Position numbers and translations under genes: made by a program | Part shown: positions 24,240-36,850 of the stretch, one piece after another | Layout: every line of letters begins with the position of its first letter | Position numbering within the stretch: the stretch's first letter is position 1 | Assembly (NCBI GenBank): GCA_903813345.2 | Contig: CAIIXF020000010.1 | Location: 12,529,181-12,593,180, forward strand | Reading direction: 5' to 3' | DNA from: Owenia fusiformis | Lineage: Eukaryota; Annelida; Polychaeta; Sabellida; Oweniidae | Length of the DNA stretch: 64,000 nt | Notes under the pieces: model-generated | Seen by the model: only the letters and a program-made list of their open reading frames with translations | Databases searched by the model: none | What the model was told of the DNA's origin: nothing

Positions 24240-27105
24240 GGGATCACTGATATGGTATTTTGCAAAATGTATATAGGAAACCTTTTATCCTTAATATAAA
24301 TGTCTCATGATGAACACATAATAAGGTAATTCAACAAAATCTATTTCCCCCATAACGACATGCTTCCAAACGGTACAAAGAGGTGCCCTTGAAAATCTGC
24401 AACTTCGGTCTAGACATATATTTAAAATGCCTGAGATTGCTTTTCTTAAATATTTCTTTATTATTTTCATTCATTAAGTTTGTGTTCCTTTTTTATTTAG
24501 TCCATTTGTGCTTAGATTTGCGCCAAAGTGTCAAAAACATGATAAGTAAATGTGTCAAAAAGACAATGATTAATACCAATTTGTAAAGGTAACACTAGTC
24601 CATTAGACTATATCTACCAGACCAATAAAATATAAAATATTTTTGCAAGAACAAATCACAAAAACATTTCTTGTTGCCCTTATACGATCTTGTATTATAC
24701 ATTTTGGCATATTCCTTAGCATAGAATAAGCTTTTTGTATAAAATGACAAGCAATGACGTATTACACAAAGTATGTACATCTATATTTCATGAGTTATTG
24801 ACTTTAAGAGGACAATTAGTTGCATGAAGCGTAATAGATGTGGTTGCTTTGACCCAAATTGTCTTGAGGTTAAAAAGAATCAATTTCTATGTCTAGAAGC
24901 CTTGGTTTATATTAATTCATGATGGTAACATCCTATTAAATATACCCAAATTGATCATATATACCGCAACCTTGGGAAATCAATTTCTTTAAAATTCATC
25001 GGGGATGATGACATTTAATGTTCTATTTAAGAAGTCAATCACATAAAGGTAGCATTATTATATCTAAGAGTTGTTTTTAAGAAGTTGTAGCATCATTGAG
25101 GAAAGGATCAATGTATTTATAATGATTACCACACATAACTGAAAGATTGGCATTCTCATATGGTATAATGGAAATGTCTTTCACATCTTCGTGTCATTTA
25201 GATGATTTTCTTCCATAGATCTTTATGACCAATTGCTCTACTATGTTTGGGAAATATTAATTTTTTGCTTCATAGCGCGTATTCTTGATATTAATCCTGC
25301 ATTGATTTCAGTTAATTTACATCATATTGGTGACTAACGCTACTTCTATTCACAGTCACTATACTTAATAACATTTTACATGCTAAATGAATCATTTTGA
25401 TATTTGTTTTTCGGCCATCGACTTTTCTTTAGTTAATTCCTATGTATTTCCTTTTAATTGGAGTTGGTTTCAAAGGCTTGTTGTTATTGGGTGTGTGACA
25501 GTTAAGCTTCTTAAAACAAAGGTCTCGGATAATTTCCGCTACTTGGAGTAGTGTAGACAATCCCTTGACGAAGGAGCCAATGTTGAACTCGCATAAGACA
25601 TGACTAGATGAATGAAACTTTGTAAGACCTCCGTCACGAGACATTTTGATTAGTAAACTGATTTATTCTTAAGAGATTCTACACTGCCCTACTTAATTAT
25701 AGTACAATAAGTATAATTTTATTAGCATCTGAGAGTGGGAATATACCCACATTTTTTTCTGGTAGTTTAATTATGGAAAGATGATTTATATCCTTGGTTT
25801 AAGTGGCAATCGTGTCTTTTTAGAGGGACACATTTTTTGAGTGTTCAACCTATCATAGTGCAGCGAATCCAGGCACTTCTTAATCACTAAAGCTAAATTA
25901 ATTCCAATATTTCAATGATTGCTGGAAGGTATCTCTTGCAAGAAACTGACCCTTTGATAAAACAACAAAGTTGTTATTATAGTCTCCATTTAAATATCAA
26001 CAGATTAAGAGGCAAGAATTAGTTGAGTATCAGTTATTTACACCGAAAATTAAATCTAGAACATACATTTCACTCTCATACATAGTTAACCCGCAGAGAT
26101 AATTAAGTCATTATTGTTGTATTTAACAGATTGAAAAAGAAAAGCCAGTATCATAAACCAGTGTAACAGAGGTGTAGGTAACACCCAATTTTTGTAGAAA
26201 TTCTAGAAAGGTTCAACAACTTTTTAAGTGAAATTACCATGATTGGAGACCCATTTTAAATGTAGGTAATATATTCGTATGATGGGACATTATTGTTCGT
26301 TGGCATGTGAGAGAATCATTTGTAGTCGTATCATCTTGTCTATATGAGCTGGGAAGTTGGCTGGCGAGATTTATGACGAAATCTTTACTTTATCTCCGTT
26401 CAGCATTATACCTTAAGGTGCCCTCAGTTGTTAATTAACAAAGTTATTTTCTAATTTTCTACAAGATTGCAACACTAAAGTTGCAATGTGGTAATGTTTG
26501 CTGAATTGTTAAGGCTTGGAGCATTAATACAACTTCAAATACAAGAACGCCAACACTTTGAATATTTTATTTACCTTGAAATTCATGTTTATCTATAGAT
26601 TTTTTGAAAAATGTAACCTTTATTGAATAGAAATTATGCTCTTTGTATTATGTTCTCAATATTGCCTAACATGGTGTCTAATTATTTGAATGGTGTCTTC
26701 GATTGAGAGTGTCAGTGTCAGAATGTTACGAGATGATTCTTACGTCATATCCTGGGGCACAAATATTCCTTTTATGGTATTACGTCAAGCAAATGACCCT
26801 AGGGACTTCTGTCTGCGTCCAGTCTGTCCCGTCTCATCATAAGAGTACATTCATTAGTGTCAGATTATACAATGTTTATGTAAATTGTTCATCTTTATAC
26901 AATTATGAAATATATTAAATACAAATAAGTTTCATTCCATTTTTAGCATCACATATCTGTAGCATATGATAGAAAAATGTGTTATGTTCCATCAATACAA
27001 ATATATTAGGCTAAAAATGTAACACAAAACCTCTCTATTTTTGAATATACCATTCATGTAGAACAAAATGAAACTCGATTGAAAAAGTACAATTTCAGAG
27101 AATGT
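24240..27105. other. Gene-free AT-rich interval
   Basis: No open frame with domain, codon or splice support was found on either strand, and no strong inverted or tandem repeat was seen by eye. Confidence 0.4.
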
Positions 27106-27109
27106 CCAG

Positions 27110-27317
27110 GCCCGTAGCCAGGATTTGCCAAGGGGGGTTCACTTTTTGAAAAATTCCAGGGGGGGTTCACTTGTAACAATTTTGGTCCAAAAATGGCCAA
27201 AATCTATTAAAAAGTGCTCAGAATGGTGAAATGCTATATGATTTTGAAATAATATTTGGCCAGGGGGGGTTCGCAGGGGGGGGGGTACCCATCGAACTCC
27301 CCCTGGCTACGGTCTTG
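27110..27317. mobile_element. MITE-like repeat with CGTAGCCAGG ends, copy 1
   Basis: It opens CCCGTAGCCAGGATTTGCC and closes CCCCTGGCTACGG, an inverted pair. G-runs around 27130, 27160 and 27260-27290 are part of the element. A second copy lies at 41820-42010 with the same inner phrases (AAGTGCTCA, AATGGTGAAA, TATGATTTTGAAA). Confidence 0.75.
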
Positions 27318-28620
27318 ATGTACAATATTTGTTTCGTACCCTGCACGCAGAGTCTAGTAACAAACTACCCACGAAGATGAAGAATTGCGAAGTCGAACAA
27401 ACGCAAAGGGTATTGTTTTGGGGTTTTACTTATTAACGCTTTCACATCATTGATAGGCTACAACTGTGTGAAACATTTTCTCTTTCTAATGAATCAGCTG
27501 GTTTGGTCAGACTACAATCACACTTAGGAAGGCTCCCTTATGAATCTATATTAGCCTTCTGAGTCATTAGTAGTTAATTTTCACTTTAAATGTGTTCGTT
27601 TTTTATAAGAAAAGCACAAGGGAGTGTGATACATTCATTATTCAATAGAAAGGTCCCAAATCATTTTTCTCAGTTTTTCACAATTGTAAATTTTCAAAAC
27701 ATAAATATTTGTTAAGATAATATATAATTACATTTACTTTTACTCAGATATGATAAAATTCTTGTCTCGAAGGAGATGTAAATAGTTTTGGTAGCTGTAT
27801 GCATCTATTAACACCAATATTTAATCACTAAGGGACATTATAGGAATAAAACTGACCACTGGGCCTTAATTGATGAATATCTGACGATGCAGAGCTCTCC
27901 TGTCAATACTACAAGCTTTTAACTTTGTTTTTCTAGTTAATGATTTAACCTTTTATAAATATTGACATCTAATGTCTGCCAAAAATGTCATTAACTAATA
28001 TTTGATTAAAACATCGACTTTTTTGATGCTTACTACATTTTTTCTATAGGATTGAAGATTTTTAGATGAAGCCAGAGGCTACAAACAGTACTTGCTTGCA
28101 TCGCAGTTTGATTTCCAGATAATTATTATCTAGTGTACTTTACTTGAATGAAGCATTTGGTGCAAGCATGGCCAGACATAGTCAAATTAAATACAACCAC
28201 TGCATATAGAAAAATTTAGATTTTCTGATGGATCTGGGGGCCAGCGGCCAGCCGATTGAGTATTTTGATCAAAATTGAAGGTCAAATCTCAAATTTGAAG
28301 TCAGATGTGAACTCCTGAGAACTTGTATATGATTTTAAAAAGGTTTGTTCAATTTGAAGCAAGTTGAAATCAATTTTAAACAAAATAATCCTACACTGAT
28401 TGTATTCTTTTTATTTAAAGTTTTGTTCATGTTGTTGCAGATTTATTTGCTTGACAATTCAAAGTTAGCATTAGATCTTAAACTATTTTACAATAACGAT
28501 ATCTAAGATCTAATTGTAATTTTTTATTTTAAATATTGTCATTAGATTTTTGTGGTTACCATTTTTCTTAGAGAATCATATTTGATCTTTTATTTGATTT
28601 TTGGTTTACTATTAGATCTA
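27318..28620. other. Gene-free AT-rich interval
   Basis: No supported gene or structured repeat was seen. GATCT words become frequent from about 28470 and lead into the minisatellite that follows. Confidence 0.35.
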
Positions 28621-28624
28621 TAAT

Positions 28625-29075
28625 GGCAATTCCAAAGATCTAATGACTATCCCTAAGATCTAATGACTATCCCTATGATCTCATGGTATCCCCTAACGTC
28701 TAATAACTACCCCTATGATCCAATGGTAACCCATATGATCTATTGATAACCCCAAAGATCTGATGACTACCCCTATGATGTAATGGTGACCACTAAGATC
28801 TCATGACTACCCCTATGATGTAATGGTGACCCCTAAGATCTGATGACTACCCCTATGATGTAATGGTTACCCCTAAGATCTGATGACTACCCCTATGATG
28901 TAATGGTGACCCCTAAGATCTGATGACTACCCCTATGATATAATGGTGACCCCTAAGATCTGATGACTACCCCTATGATCTAATGATAACCCCAATGATC
29001 TGATGACTACCCCTATGATGTAATGGTGACCCCTAAGATCTGATGGCTACCCCTTTGATCAAATGATAACCCTTA
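28625..29075. repeat. 40-bp minisatellite rich in GATC
   Basis: The 40-bp unit is two related 20-mers: GATCTGATGACTACCCCTAT followed by GATGTAATGGTGACCCCTAA. Central copies (28755-29040) are nearly identical, and outer copies drift into single 20-mers. This suggests a 20-mer array that later amplified as a dimer. Confidence 0.9.
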
Positions 29076-29429
29076 AGTAACCACATCAACATTATGTTGA
29101 CATAAATTGTCTCAATAATTTCAAATCCTGTCTGAGCCTGGAGTGTGTTCTATGCGTCATCCTCTATATCAAGTATATGGAAAGAGCACAAAGACCATGG
29201 ATCATTGTCTCCACTAAAGGTCAGTTGGCAGATAATATTCACATGAGGATGTTCATGTCTCATTTTTAACTCTACCCCTTTTAACAGATAGCAGAGTTTG
29301 ACTAATGTGTCGTGAGCAGCACTGGCCATAAATAAAAGAAATGACGCACAAAATAAAATCTATGACGTCCAATCTTAGCTATAATGGAATGTATAATTTG
29401 GTGAAAATCTCCTCAATATACATAATATA

Positions 29430-29570
29430 CAGTAAAACCTGTCTTAGTAGAATACTTTTGGTTTCTCTAAAAAGTGTTCTACTTGGGAGGTGTTCCATTT
29501 TTAGTGGTTCATTTAATATTAAGTCAGTTGGTCTTGGGACTCTGAAAAGTGTAGAATGTCATGATGGAAA
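29430..29570. mobile_element. Pogo-like MITE, copy 3, right end lost
   Basis: TA then CAGTAAAACCTGTCTTAG at the left; inside are GGGAGGTGTTCCATTT and TTAAGTCAGTTGG, matching (inverted) the copy at 21723. No clear right terminus remains. Confidence 0.6.
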
Positions 29571-29609
29571 GACTCACCTTAATCAATAAGAGAGAAGAAA
29601 ATACATCGA

Positions 29610-29888
29610 TACATCACAACAATGCCCTGTCCTTCTTTAATACATCACAACAATGCCCTGTCCTTCTTTAATACATCACAACAATGCCCTGTCCTTCTTT
29701 AATACATCACAACAATGCCCTGTCCTTCTTTAATACATCACAACAATGCCCTGTCCTTCTTTAATACATCACAACAATGCCCTGTCCTTCCTTAATACAT
29801 CACAACAATGCCCTGTCCTTCTTTAATACATCACAACAATGCCCTGTCCTTCTTTAATACATCACAACAATGCCGTGTCCTTCTTTAA
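29610..29888. repeat. Nine-copy 31-bp minisatellite
   Basis: Exactly nine units of 31 bp (279 bp) carry TACATCACAACAATGCCCTG then TCCTTCTTTAA. Only two single-base variants were noticed (CCTTCCTTAA in copy 6, GCCGTG in copy 9), so the array is very homogeneous and likely young. Confidence 0.95.
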
Positions 29889-30357
29889 CAGCAAATGGTC
29901 ATATGGTATATAACAGATGGTCTTGTATATCAAAATGATATACATGTAAACATATTGATTGAACAACCATGCAAATGTTTTCTTGATATGAGGACATTCC
30001 GGCTGAGGCTGTAACTACCAGGTGTTACTGTCTGCAACAATTGTTACATTTTGCTTTCTATATGATGCCATGTATATCTTTATACTTTGAATATGTTATA
30101 TAAACCTGCTATTGTAAGTTGTGCTTTATAGCAATTGATAGAGTGCATGTTAAATAAAAAGATTCACATTTGTCAATTTATGCTATCTCTTCGGTCACTA
30201 ATAATGTGGTCCAGTTATGTATTCCCTAGGGAGATGTTGAGATTGCTTCCTATGATTTAATTGATGATCCTGTGATAAAATTGAATCAATTGATCTAGTG
30301 TTTGTTATTTTGCACCAGATCTCATATAATTATACATAGTAAGTAGTTGTTTACTAA

Positions 30358-30600
30358 AAAGACTGGTTGTTTGTTTGCTGAAGAAGGACTGGTTATTTTA
30401 TGAAAAGGGACTGGTCATTTGACTAGCAAAGCAAGAATAGTTATTTGTCTATCAAAGAGAGACTGGTCATTTGTCTATCAAAAGGAGCAAGTTATTTGTC
30501 TATCAAGGAAGGACTGGTCATTTAACTCTAAAAAGGACTAGTGATTTGTCTATAAAAGAAGCACTAGCCGTTTGTCTATCAAATGGGAACTAGTCATTTT
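30358..30600. repeat. Degenerate tandem repeat, about 30-bp unit
   Basis: The words GGACTGGTCATTTGTC and TATCAAA alternate about eight times with substitutions and length changes. This is an old array. Confidence 0.7.
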
Positions 30601-30906
30601 GGGTTTTGTGAAAGGTTTACTGTATCACTTATCGCATTTGTTATTAGCAAGTTGACAAATTGTTGAAACAACTTCTACTTCATCTATGTGGCATTTATTG
30701 TATTTCTTGGCTACTGATTATATTACTTACTCTGATGGCCCATTGGGAAGTACACATAAAGGTAGCCACTATAGCATAGAGCCACTATATAGCATACCAC
30801 TATAGCCAGAGCATCAAAATCATTCTTCATATGAGAGGGGATCATTTCAAGATATCAATGTCTGATTAGTGTGACTGTTGAAGAGTTACCCTTGGGTCCA
30901 GGGGCT

Positions 30907-31050
30907 AGTTATGTCGCCATCAAAAGTGATAACATATTGTTATAGTCTCCAACGTTTTGTGATTGTGTCAGCAGTTGGTGTTTTGTATTTGGTGTCTGTA
31001 ACAAATGGCAGGTCGTGACATTTTGCATGCAAATGCCTTGTTGAATTTAC
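30907..31050. repeat. ATGTCACCACC dispersed family, copy 2
   Basis: ATGTCGCCATCAAAAGTGAT, then ACATATTGTTATAGTCTCC, ending GTAACAAATGGCAGG, GTGACATTTTGCATG and AATGCCTTGTT. Same order of blocks as the copy at 23994. Confidence 0.7.
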
Positions 31051-33120
31051 AAATGACTCCAGACATAGCTCTCTTTTTCAAAGTGGAATTGTACTTTTGA
31101 AATGATGAGAGTGGTGGATATAACATTTTGCTGAGAAGTTGTTATACTATATCTGATTAATTAAGAAGGAAATTAATATTTCCTGCCTTGGATATTTGTG
31201 TGTTTTCTGAATCATTTGGTTCAGCAGGAATTATTGACTTGATACGAGAAAAATAAATAAGTTCCATGATTCCAGATGTGAAATATTTCCACCTTTAATT
31301 TTGATGATGCACCTCTTTAAATTAAGTTTGTTTTGTATATATTTCTCATTTTATCAGGTTACATGAAAGATTTAACAAAAGTACACTCTTCTTCAGAATT
31401 TATTCAGTATTTAGTATTTATATGCTGACTAAAAATTTGATTTTGTGTTTTGGGACATATTATTGCTTTAATATTCTCTTTTACATTGTAAAATTCAATT
31501 CAGAATATGGTGCATAGGTTAAGTGAAATGAGACTTTTACAGACGCAGTGGGAATCTCAATGCTTACTATATGATAACTACATTAAATTGGATTCTGCAT
31601 TAGAATACCTTCTATAATAAAGTAGTTCTTATCAAAATAGTTTTTGTGTTAAAAATGTTTCTGGATAGTTTCTGCATCAAAAAAGTTTGTGCATCAAAAA
31701 GTTCTATAGCAAAATATGTGTTTTATTGATAGGATTGTTTGAAGCAGACTGCATAAGAATTGAGATCTAGTAAATACTCCAAACAGACAATTAACATCCA
31801 ACAAAGCCAATTCTTATTCAATAGTCCATCAATACTGGATGCTTTTAGCCCGGTTGGGTTTCTCGGGGATTCCTGCATCCTGTGCTACATTTATCTGTGT
31901 TAATAAGATATTACTGTGCTGTGTCGCTCTTCTATCTCACTAAAATCATTCTTTCTGTGTTCTCTTGTTCATTAGAAATTGCCAATGTATGCACACTTTG
32001 TATGCATAAGAGAAATGGATGATTTTTGACCTGAGATTAATGGAATATATCAACATATAAACATAGGAAGTCTATTTGTCTGTTTGAAGTTTTCAGGCTT
32101 GTGTTGTCCTAACAAAAATGAATTGCGCTTCTTTATTATTGATAAAAGTAATGATTTGGAAATAATCTTGGGTGTTTATATACTGAGTATACCAAATTGC
32201 AATGAACATGTTATTTTTACATAACTTTAATTACCTTTGTAAATTGAAATTATCATAACTTACTTTTTTTCATACTAGCTGAAGGAGAGTTTACAAAAGT
32301 ATGAATATATTTTATACATTCATTCTTTATTATTTATTCTGTCTTCTACCTAACCTGCTCTTTGTGTGAAAGTCAACATAAGTAATGGAGATTGCTGTGA
32401 GATTTATTTAATTAAGCTCCTGAATTTTTTACAGCAATTTTCCAAAAATGCAGCCTAATTTCCTTGCTTAAGATAAATGGCAAGAGTATATTGTTGAATC
32501 TTGTGTGTTGAATCAAGCGGATCAATAGCAAATATCTAGTATACAATTCCTGGGAAAATGTCATTCAAGGATCTTCTGTAAGATGTGGTATAGGGAACAT
32601 CATTCAATGCAGTGAGCCTATGCAAGTACCTACTCAGTCCCACCATCCATCTTTCCATCAGTTCGTCCATCAACTTCTTTTGGATAGTTATTTGAACTAA
32701 TGCTCATATTCATTTTATGTGATGCTAAGGTGGTAGTCCTAATTTTGGAGCAGTTTTCAGCAGCCAGTTTTTTTATCATCAAATTATTTTTTGAAAATAA
32801 ATGAGAAATGAGAATTTGGTAGTAGATTTGGCAGTTTATTAAAAGTATCAGTATGACCTATTTTTGAAATTTAATCTATTTTTTATAGAAATTAGCTTTG
32901 CTTTTATAACAAATATTCTCCCAATCATGTATTTTTCTTTGTCACCATGTGAAACCCAATGAATGGAGCCATTTTAAATGAATTTTAGAATTAATGTTTA
33001 GCTGAATGTTCGAAAATTTTCAACAGAATGGCATTAAATGTATCAAATTGTTGCTCATATCGTGTGGTTAGTATCGAGATATGTATCGTATCATATTATA
33101 ATGTATCATGGGATTACTGT
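31051..33120. other. Gene-free AT-rich interval
   Basis: No exon-like frame or strong repeat was detected. Short look-alike phrases (AAAAGTTT) near 31640-31710 are too weak to call. Confidence 0.35.
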
Positions 33121-33121
33121 A

Positions 33122-33226
33122 CAGTAAAACCTGTGTACAGTGAACACCTAAGGAGCCACAAAATTGTTCTATGTAGGTAGGTGCTCACTACAGAGGGAGA
33201 TGTTTTTACTAAGACAGGTTTTACTG
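33122..33226. mobile_element. Pogo-like MITE, copy 4, complete
   Basis: CAGTAAAACCTGTGTACAG at the left and ACAGGTTTTACTG at the right, with TA on both sides (33120-33121, 33227-33228). Only 105 bp long, and both ends are intact. Confidence 0.85.
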
Positions 33227-33365
33227 TATTATCACCACTAAAATATCAAATAATAACAATTACATTTTATCAGTTAAAGGATGTTTCACCAGATCCCTGA
33301 TGCACTAAGATATTTTTTTAATTGACTAACTACAGAAGTATTTTTTGCATTTTTGATCCAATATA

Positions 33366-33485
33366 CAGGGTGTCAAAAAACAACGGCACCCCAGAATTGA
33401 ATTATCTTAACAATAAGATATGATACATCATGTAACACTTACACACTTTTTACTGTAGAGGGGTGCCATTGTTTTTTGACACTCC
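33366..33485. mobile_element. 120-bp MITE with CAGGGTGTC end
   Basis: TA then CAGGGTGTCAAAAAACAACG at the left; the right end carries the reverse complement CATTGTTTTTTGACAC with a decayed tip. TA before the left end and the terminus type suggest a mariner-like family. Confidence 0.75.
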
Positions 33486-34116
33486 GAACATCATAGAATA
33501 ATTTGTATATTTGGTACTCAACATGCTGCCTTTAGAACTTTTCAATTTGTTCTGTCCAGTTGTGGTATTTGATTAAAAGACTGCGCTTCAAAGGAAACTT
33601 TCAAAGGTCAAGCTTCAGCTTTATCCTGATTACAATATATCTTGCTCGTCTTACAATTAACTCTGAGTACTATATTACTATAGCATTTCTACAGACTTCA
33701 AGAGTTCAAGTCACTGATATTTTATCCCTGATTAGAAGTTAAACTAAAAATTAGATTGATTGTTTTGCATTCCCATAACAATAAATAAATAACATTTCAT
33801 GTGATTAGGATTTGAATTAATGATCTCATCTATAAATACAACCTTGTATTTTCTGACTTGATTCCTTTTGGAATAATTAAAGCCATAAGGGTAAATCATA
33901 AAACTACTGACAATAGTGCGAAATCATTCTTGCTACAATAGCTAGCCTGAAGACTTTGCTATTAAAGTCTCAGTCCTCTTCTTCTAAGAAATTAAATAAG
34001 CTATGAGAATATTAAGGAAGGAGTAGTTGAAGGATTTTTGTTTGTGCATGATGTCATTGTTGAAGTATTTTTGTAAAAGGTCTAATTAAAGTAACCAGAT
34101 GAAATATTCTACTTGG

Positions 34117-35710
34117 CATTCCTTAATGCCCATACTTATCCAATTCCTTTATGACCAAAGTACTGTCTAATTAATGTCCTTGTAACTCTTGCTTAGATGA
34201 GCTAACGTGACATAACTTTTATGCACTATGTTCTTCATTATCACCATTTGTATTGCCAAGCATTCCTTAATGCCCATACTTATCCAATTCCTTTATGACC
34301 AAAGTACTGTCTAATTAATGTCCTTGTAACTCTTACTAAGATGAGCTAACGTGACATAACTTTTATGCACTATGTTCTTCATTATCACCATTTGTATCGC
34401 CAAGCATTCCTTAATGCCCATACTTATCCAATTCCTTTATGACCAAAGTACTGTCTAATTAATGTCCTTGTAACTCTTGCTAAGATGAGCTAACGTGACA
34501 TAACTTTTATGCACTATGTTCTTCATTATCACCATTTGTATTGCCAAGCATTCCTTAATGCACATACTTATCCAATTACTTTATGACCAAAGTACTGTCT
34601 AATTAATGTCCTTGTAACTCTTGCTAAGATGAGCTAACGTGACATAACTTTTATGCACTATGTTCTTCATTATCACCATTTGTATTGCCAAGCATTCCTT
34701 TATGCCCGTACTTATCCAATTCCTTCATGACCAAAGTACTGTCTAATAAATGTCCTTGTAACTCTTGCTAAGATCAGCTAACGTGACATAACTTTTATGC
34801 ACTATGTTCTTCATTATCACCATTTGTATTGCCAAGCATTCCTTAATACCCATACCTATCCAATTCCTTTATAACCAAAGTACTGTCTAATTAATGTCCT
34901 TGTAACTCTTGCTAAGATGAGCTAACATGACATAACTTTTATGCACTATGTTCTTCATTATCACCATTTGTATTGCCAAGCATTCCTTAATGCCCATACT
35001 TATCCAATTCCTTGGTGACCAATGCAAAGTACTGTCTAATTAATGTCCTTGTAACTCTTGCTAAGATGAGCTAACGTGACATAACTTTTATGTACTATGT
35101 TCTTTATTATCACCATTTGTATTGCCAAGCATTCCTTAATGCCCATACTTATCCAATTCCTTGGTGACCAATGCAAAGTACTGTCTAATTAATGTCCTTG
35201 TAACTCTTGCTAAGATGAGCTAACGTGACATAACTTTTATGCACTATGTTCTTCATTATCACCATTTGTATTGCCAAGGATTCCTTAATGCCCGTACTTA
35301 TCCAATTCCTTCATGACCAAAGTACTGTCTAATAAATGTCCTTGTAACTTTTGCTAAGATGAGCTAACGTGACATAACTTTTATGCACTATGTTCTTCAT
35401 TATCACCATTTGTATTGCCAAGCATTCCTTAATGCCCGTACTTATCCAATTCCTTCATGACCAAAGTACTGTCTAATAAATGTCCTTGTAACTCTTGCTA
35501 AGATCAGCTAACGTGACATAACTTTTATGCACTATGTTCTTCATTATCACCATTTGTATTGCCAAGCATTCCTTAATGCCCGTACTTATCCAATTCCTTC
35601 ATGACCAAAGTACTGTCTAATAAATGTCCTTGTAACTTTTGCTAAGATGAGCTAACGTGACATAACTTTTATGCACTATGTTCTTCATTATTACCATTTG
35701 TTTAACCAAG
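34117..35710. repeat. 144-bp satellite array, 11 copies
   Basis: The word CATTCCTTAATG (or its variants) recurs at 34117, 34261, 34405, 34549, 34693, 34837, 34981, 35130, 35279, 35423 and 35567. The period is 144 bp, except for two adjacent 149-bp copies (34981, 35130) that carry GGTGACCAATGCAAAG instead of TATGACCAAAG. A second variant (CCCGTACTTATCC, TTCATGACC, AATAAATGTCC) marks copies at 34693, 35279, 35423 and 35567, so variants are patterned rather than random. No coding frame was seen. Confidence 0.95.
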
Positions 35711-36189
35711 TAAAAGGCAGCCGAGGCAAAAGCCTCATCAAAATTTTCAGAAAAAACATTGATTTAAACTTTCTAATAAAACCAGGAAATATGGTCTTGA
35801 ACTAGTATTTTTATGTCCCTACCATCAATACGATGCACATATGAATTTTGGTGGTGCAACAGTCTGTGGCGGGATACATTCAGAAAGAGATTATAAAGGT
35901 TTTTCTAGATTTTTCAATTTTTGTCGTAAATAATCTTAAGTATCTGCTTTGAATTGGTACATATGGACAGCTAGTGATATACCTAACATACCTTTAAGGC
36001 CATTTTGGTGTGATAACATACCTAGGCCATTGTGGTGTGATAAGCATTGAAAACATGACCTAAACAATGACTGAATGACATGAAATGGTAAGATTTTTTC
36101 TTGTTTATTTTTTAGTGAAATCGTGAATCTTAAATGATAGACGCAAAATCATGCTAATTACTTGATTCCAAAAATCTCAGCGATTACAA

Positions 36190-36260
36190 CACTTTTTGCA
36201 TTTGTAACAAATGGTATGTCGTGCTTGTTGCAAGTTAATGCCATGTTCTCCCTTGTATTG
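36190..36260. repeat. ATGTCACCACC family, short 3' fragment
   Basis: Only the closing blocks remain: GTAACAAATGGTATGTCG, then GCAAGTTAATGCC. Confidence 0.45.
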
Positions 36261-36547
36261 CTAATTTAATTTTGCCTTGCCTTTTCTAGATCCCAACTAC
36301 GCTCCTAATTACATGTTCATAAAAGATGAGTTTCTTGTGTCTATAGTTAGTAATTGCAGTGAATGTAGATTAATTGAAGGGTAATAGTGTAATGAGAGGG
36401 ATCTCTGAGGATATTGATGATGCATCTCCTTCAACTGTCAGTAATGAACTATTGTACCTGGAACAATGAACTTACGATACTCTCTCAATCACACGCTCTT
36501 CAATACAGGAGCTATGCACTCTTACCACATCACCCCTGGTACAGGCT

Positions 36548-36590
36548 TCACAGGGGCGGATCAGTATGTTTTAAGGGGGTACCAACAATT
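36548..36590. mobile_element. Possible solitary hAT-type end
   Basis: CAGGGGCGGATCAGTATGTT followed by a GGGGG run resembles the left end of the complete MITE at 60519 (CAGGGGCGGATCTG). No matching right end was found nearby. Confidence 0.35.
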
Positions 36591-36704
36591 AATTTCGAGT
36601 TCCTGATTAAAATCCAAATAATCCAAATAAGCCACATTTGCTCATAATAAGGCTCATATTTTGGCCCAACATTAAAAAAATTCAAAAACTGAATAATATG
36701 ATGT

Positions 36705-36850
36705 TTATATCACCACTAGAAGTGGTAAGTGGTGACATACTGTTATAGACTCCAGCTTTTTATGGACAGTGATCTGGGTTGGCGGCCGGGGGGTCATTTT
36801 CTATAACAAATGGCAGGTGGTGACATTTTGCATGTTAATGCCTTGTTTAT
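36705..36850. repeat. ATGTCACCACC dispersed family, copy 3
   Basis: TATCACCACTAGAAGTGGTAAG at the left was read as the family head. Then come GACATACTGTTATAG, TAACAAATGGCAGGTGGTG and ACATTTTGCATGTTAATG. Confidence 0.7.

Noticed and set aside
34117-35710. Regular array as a possible CRISPR
   Set aside because: The whole 144-bp unit is repeated with no unique spacers, and the genome is eukaryotic; it is a satellite.
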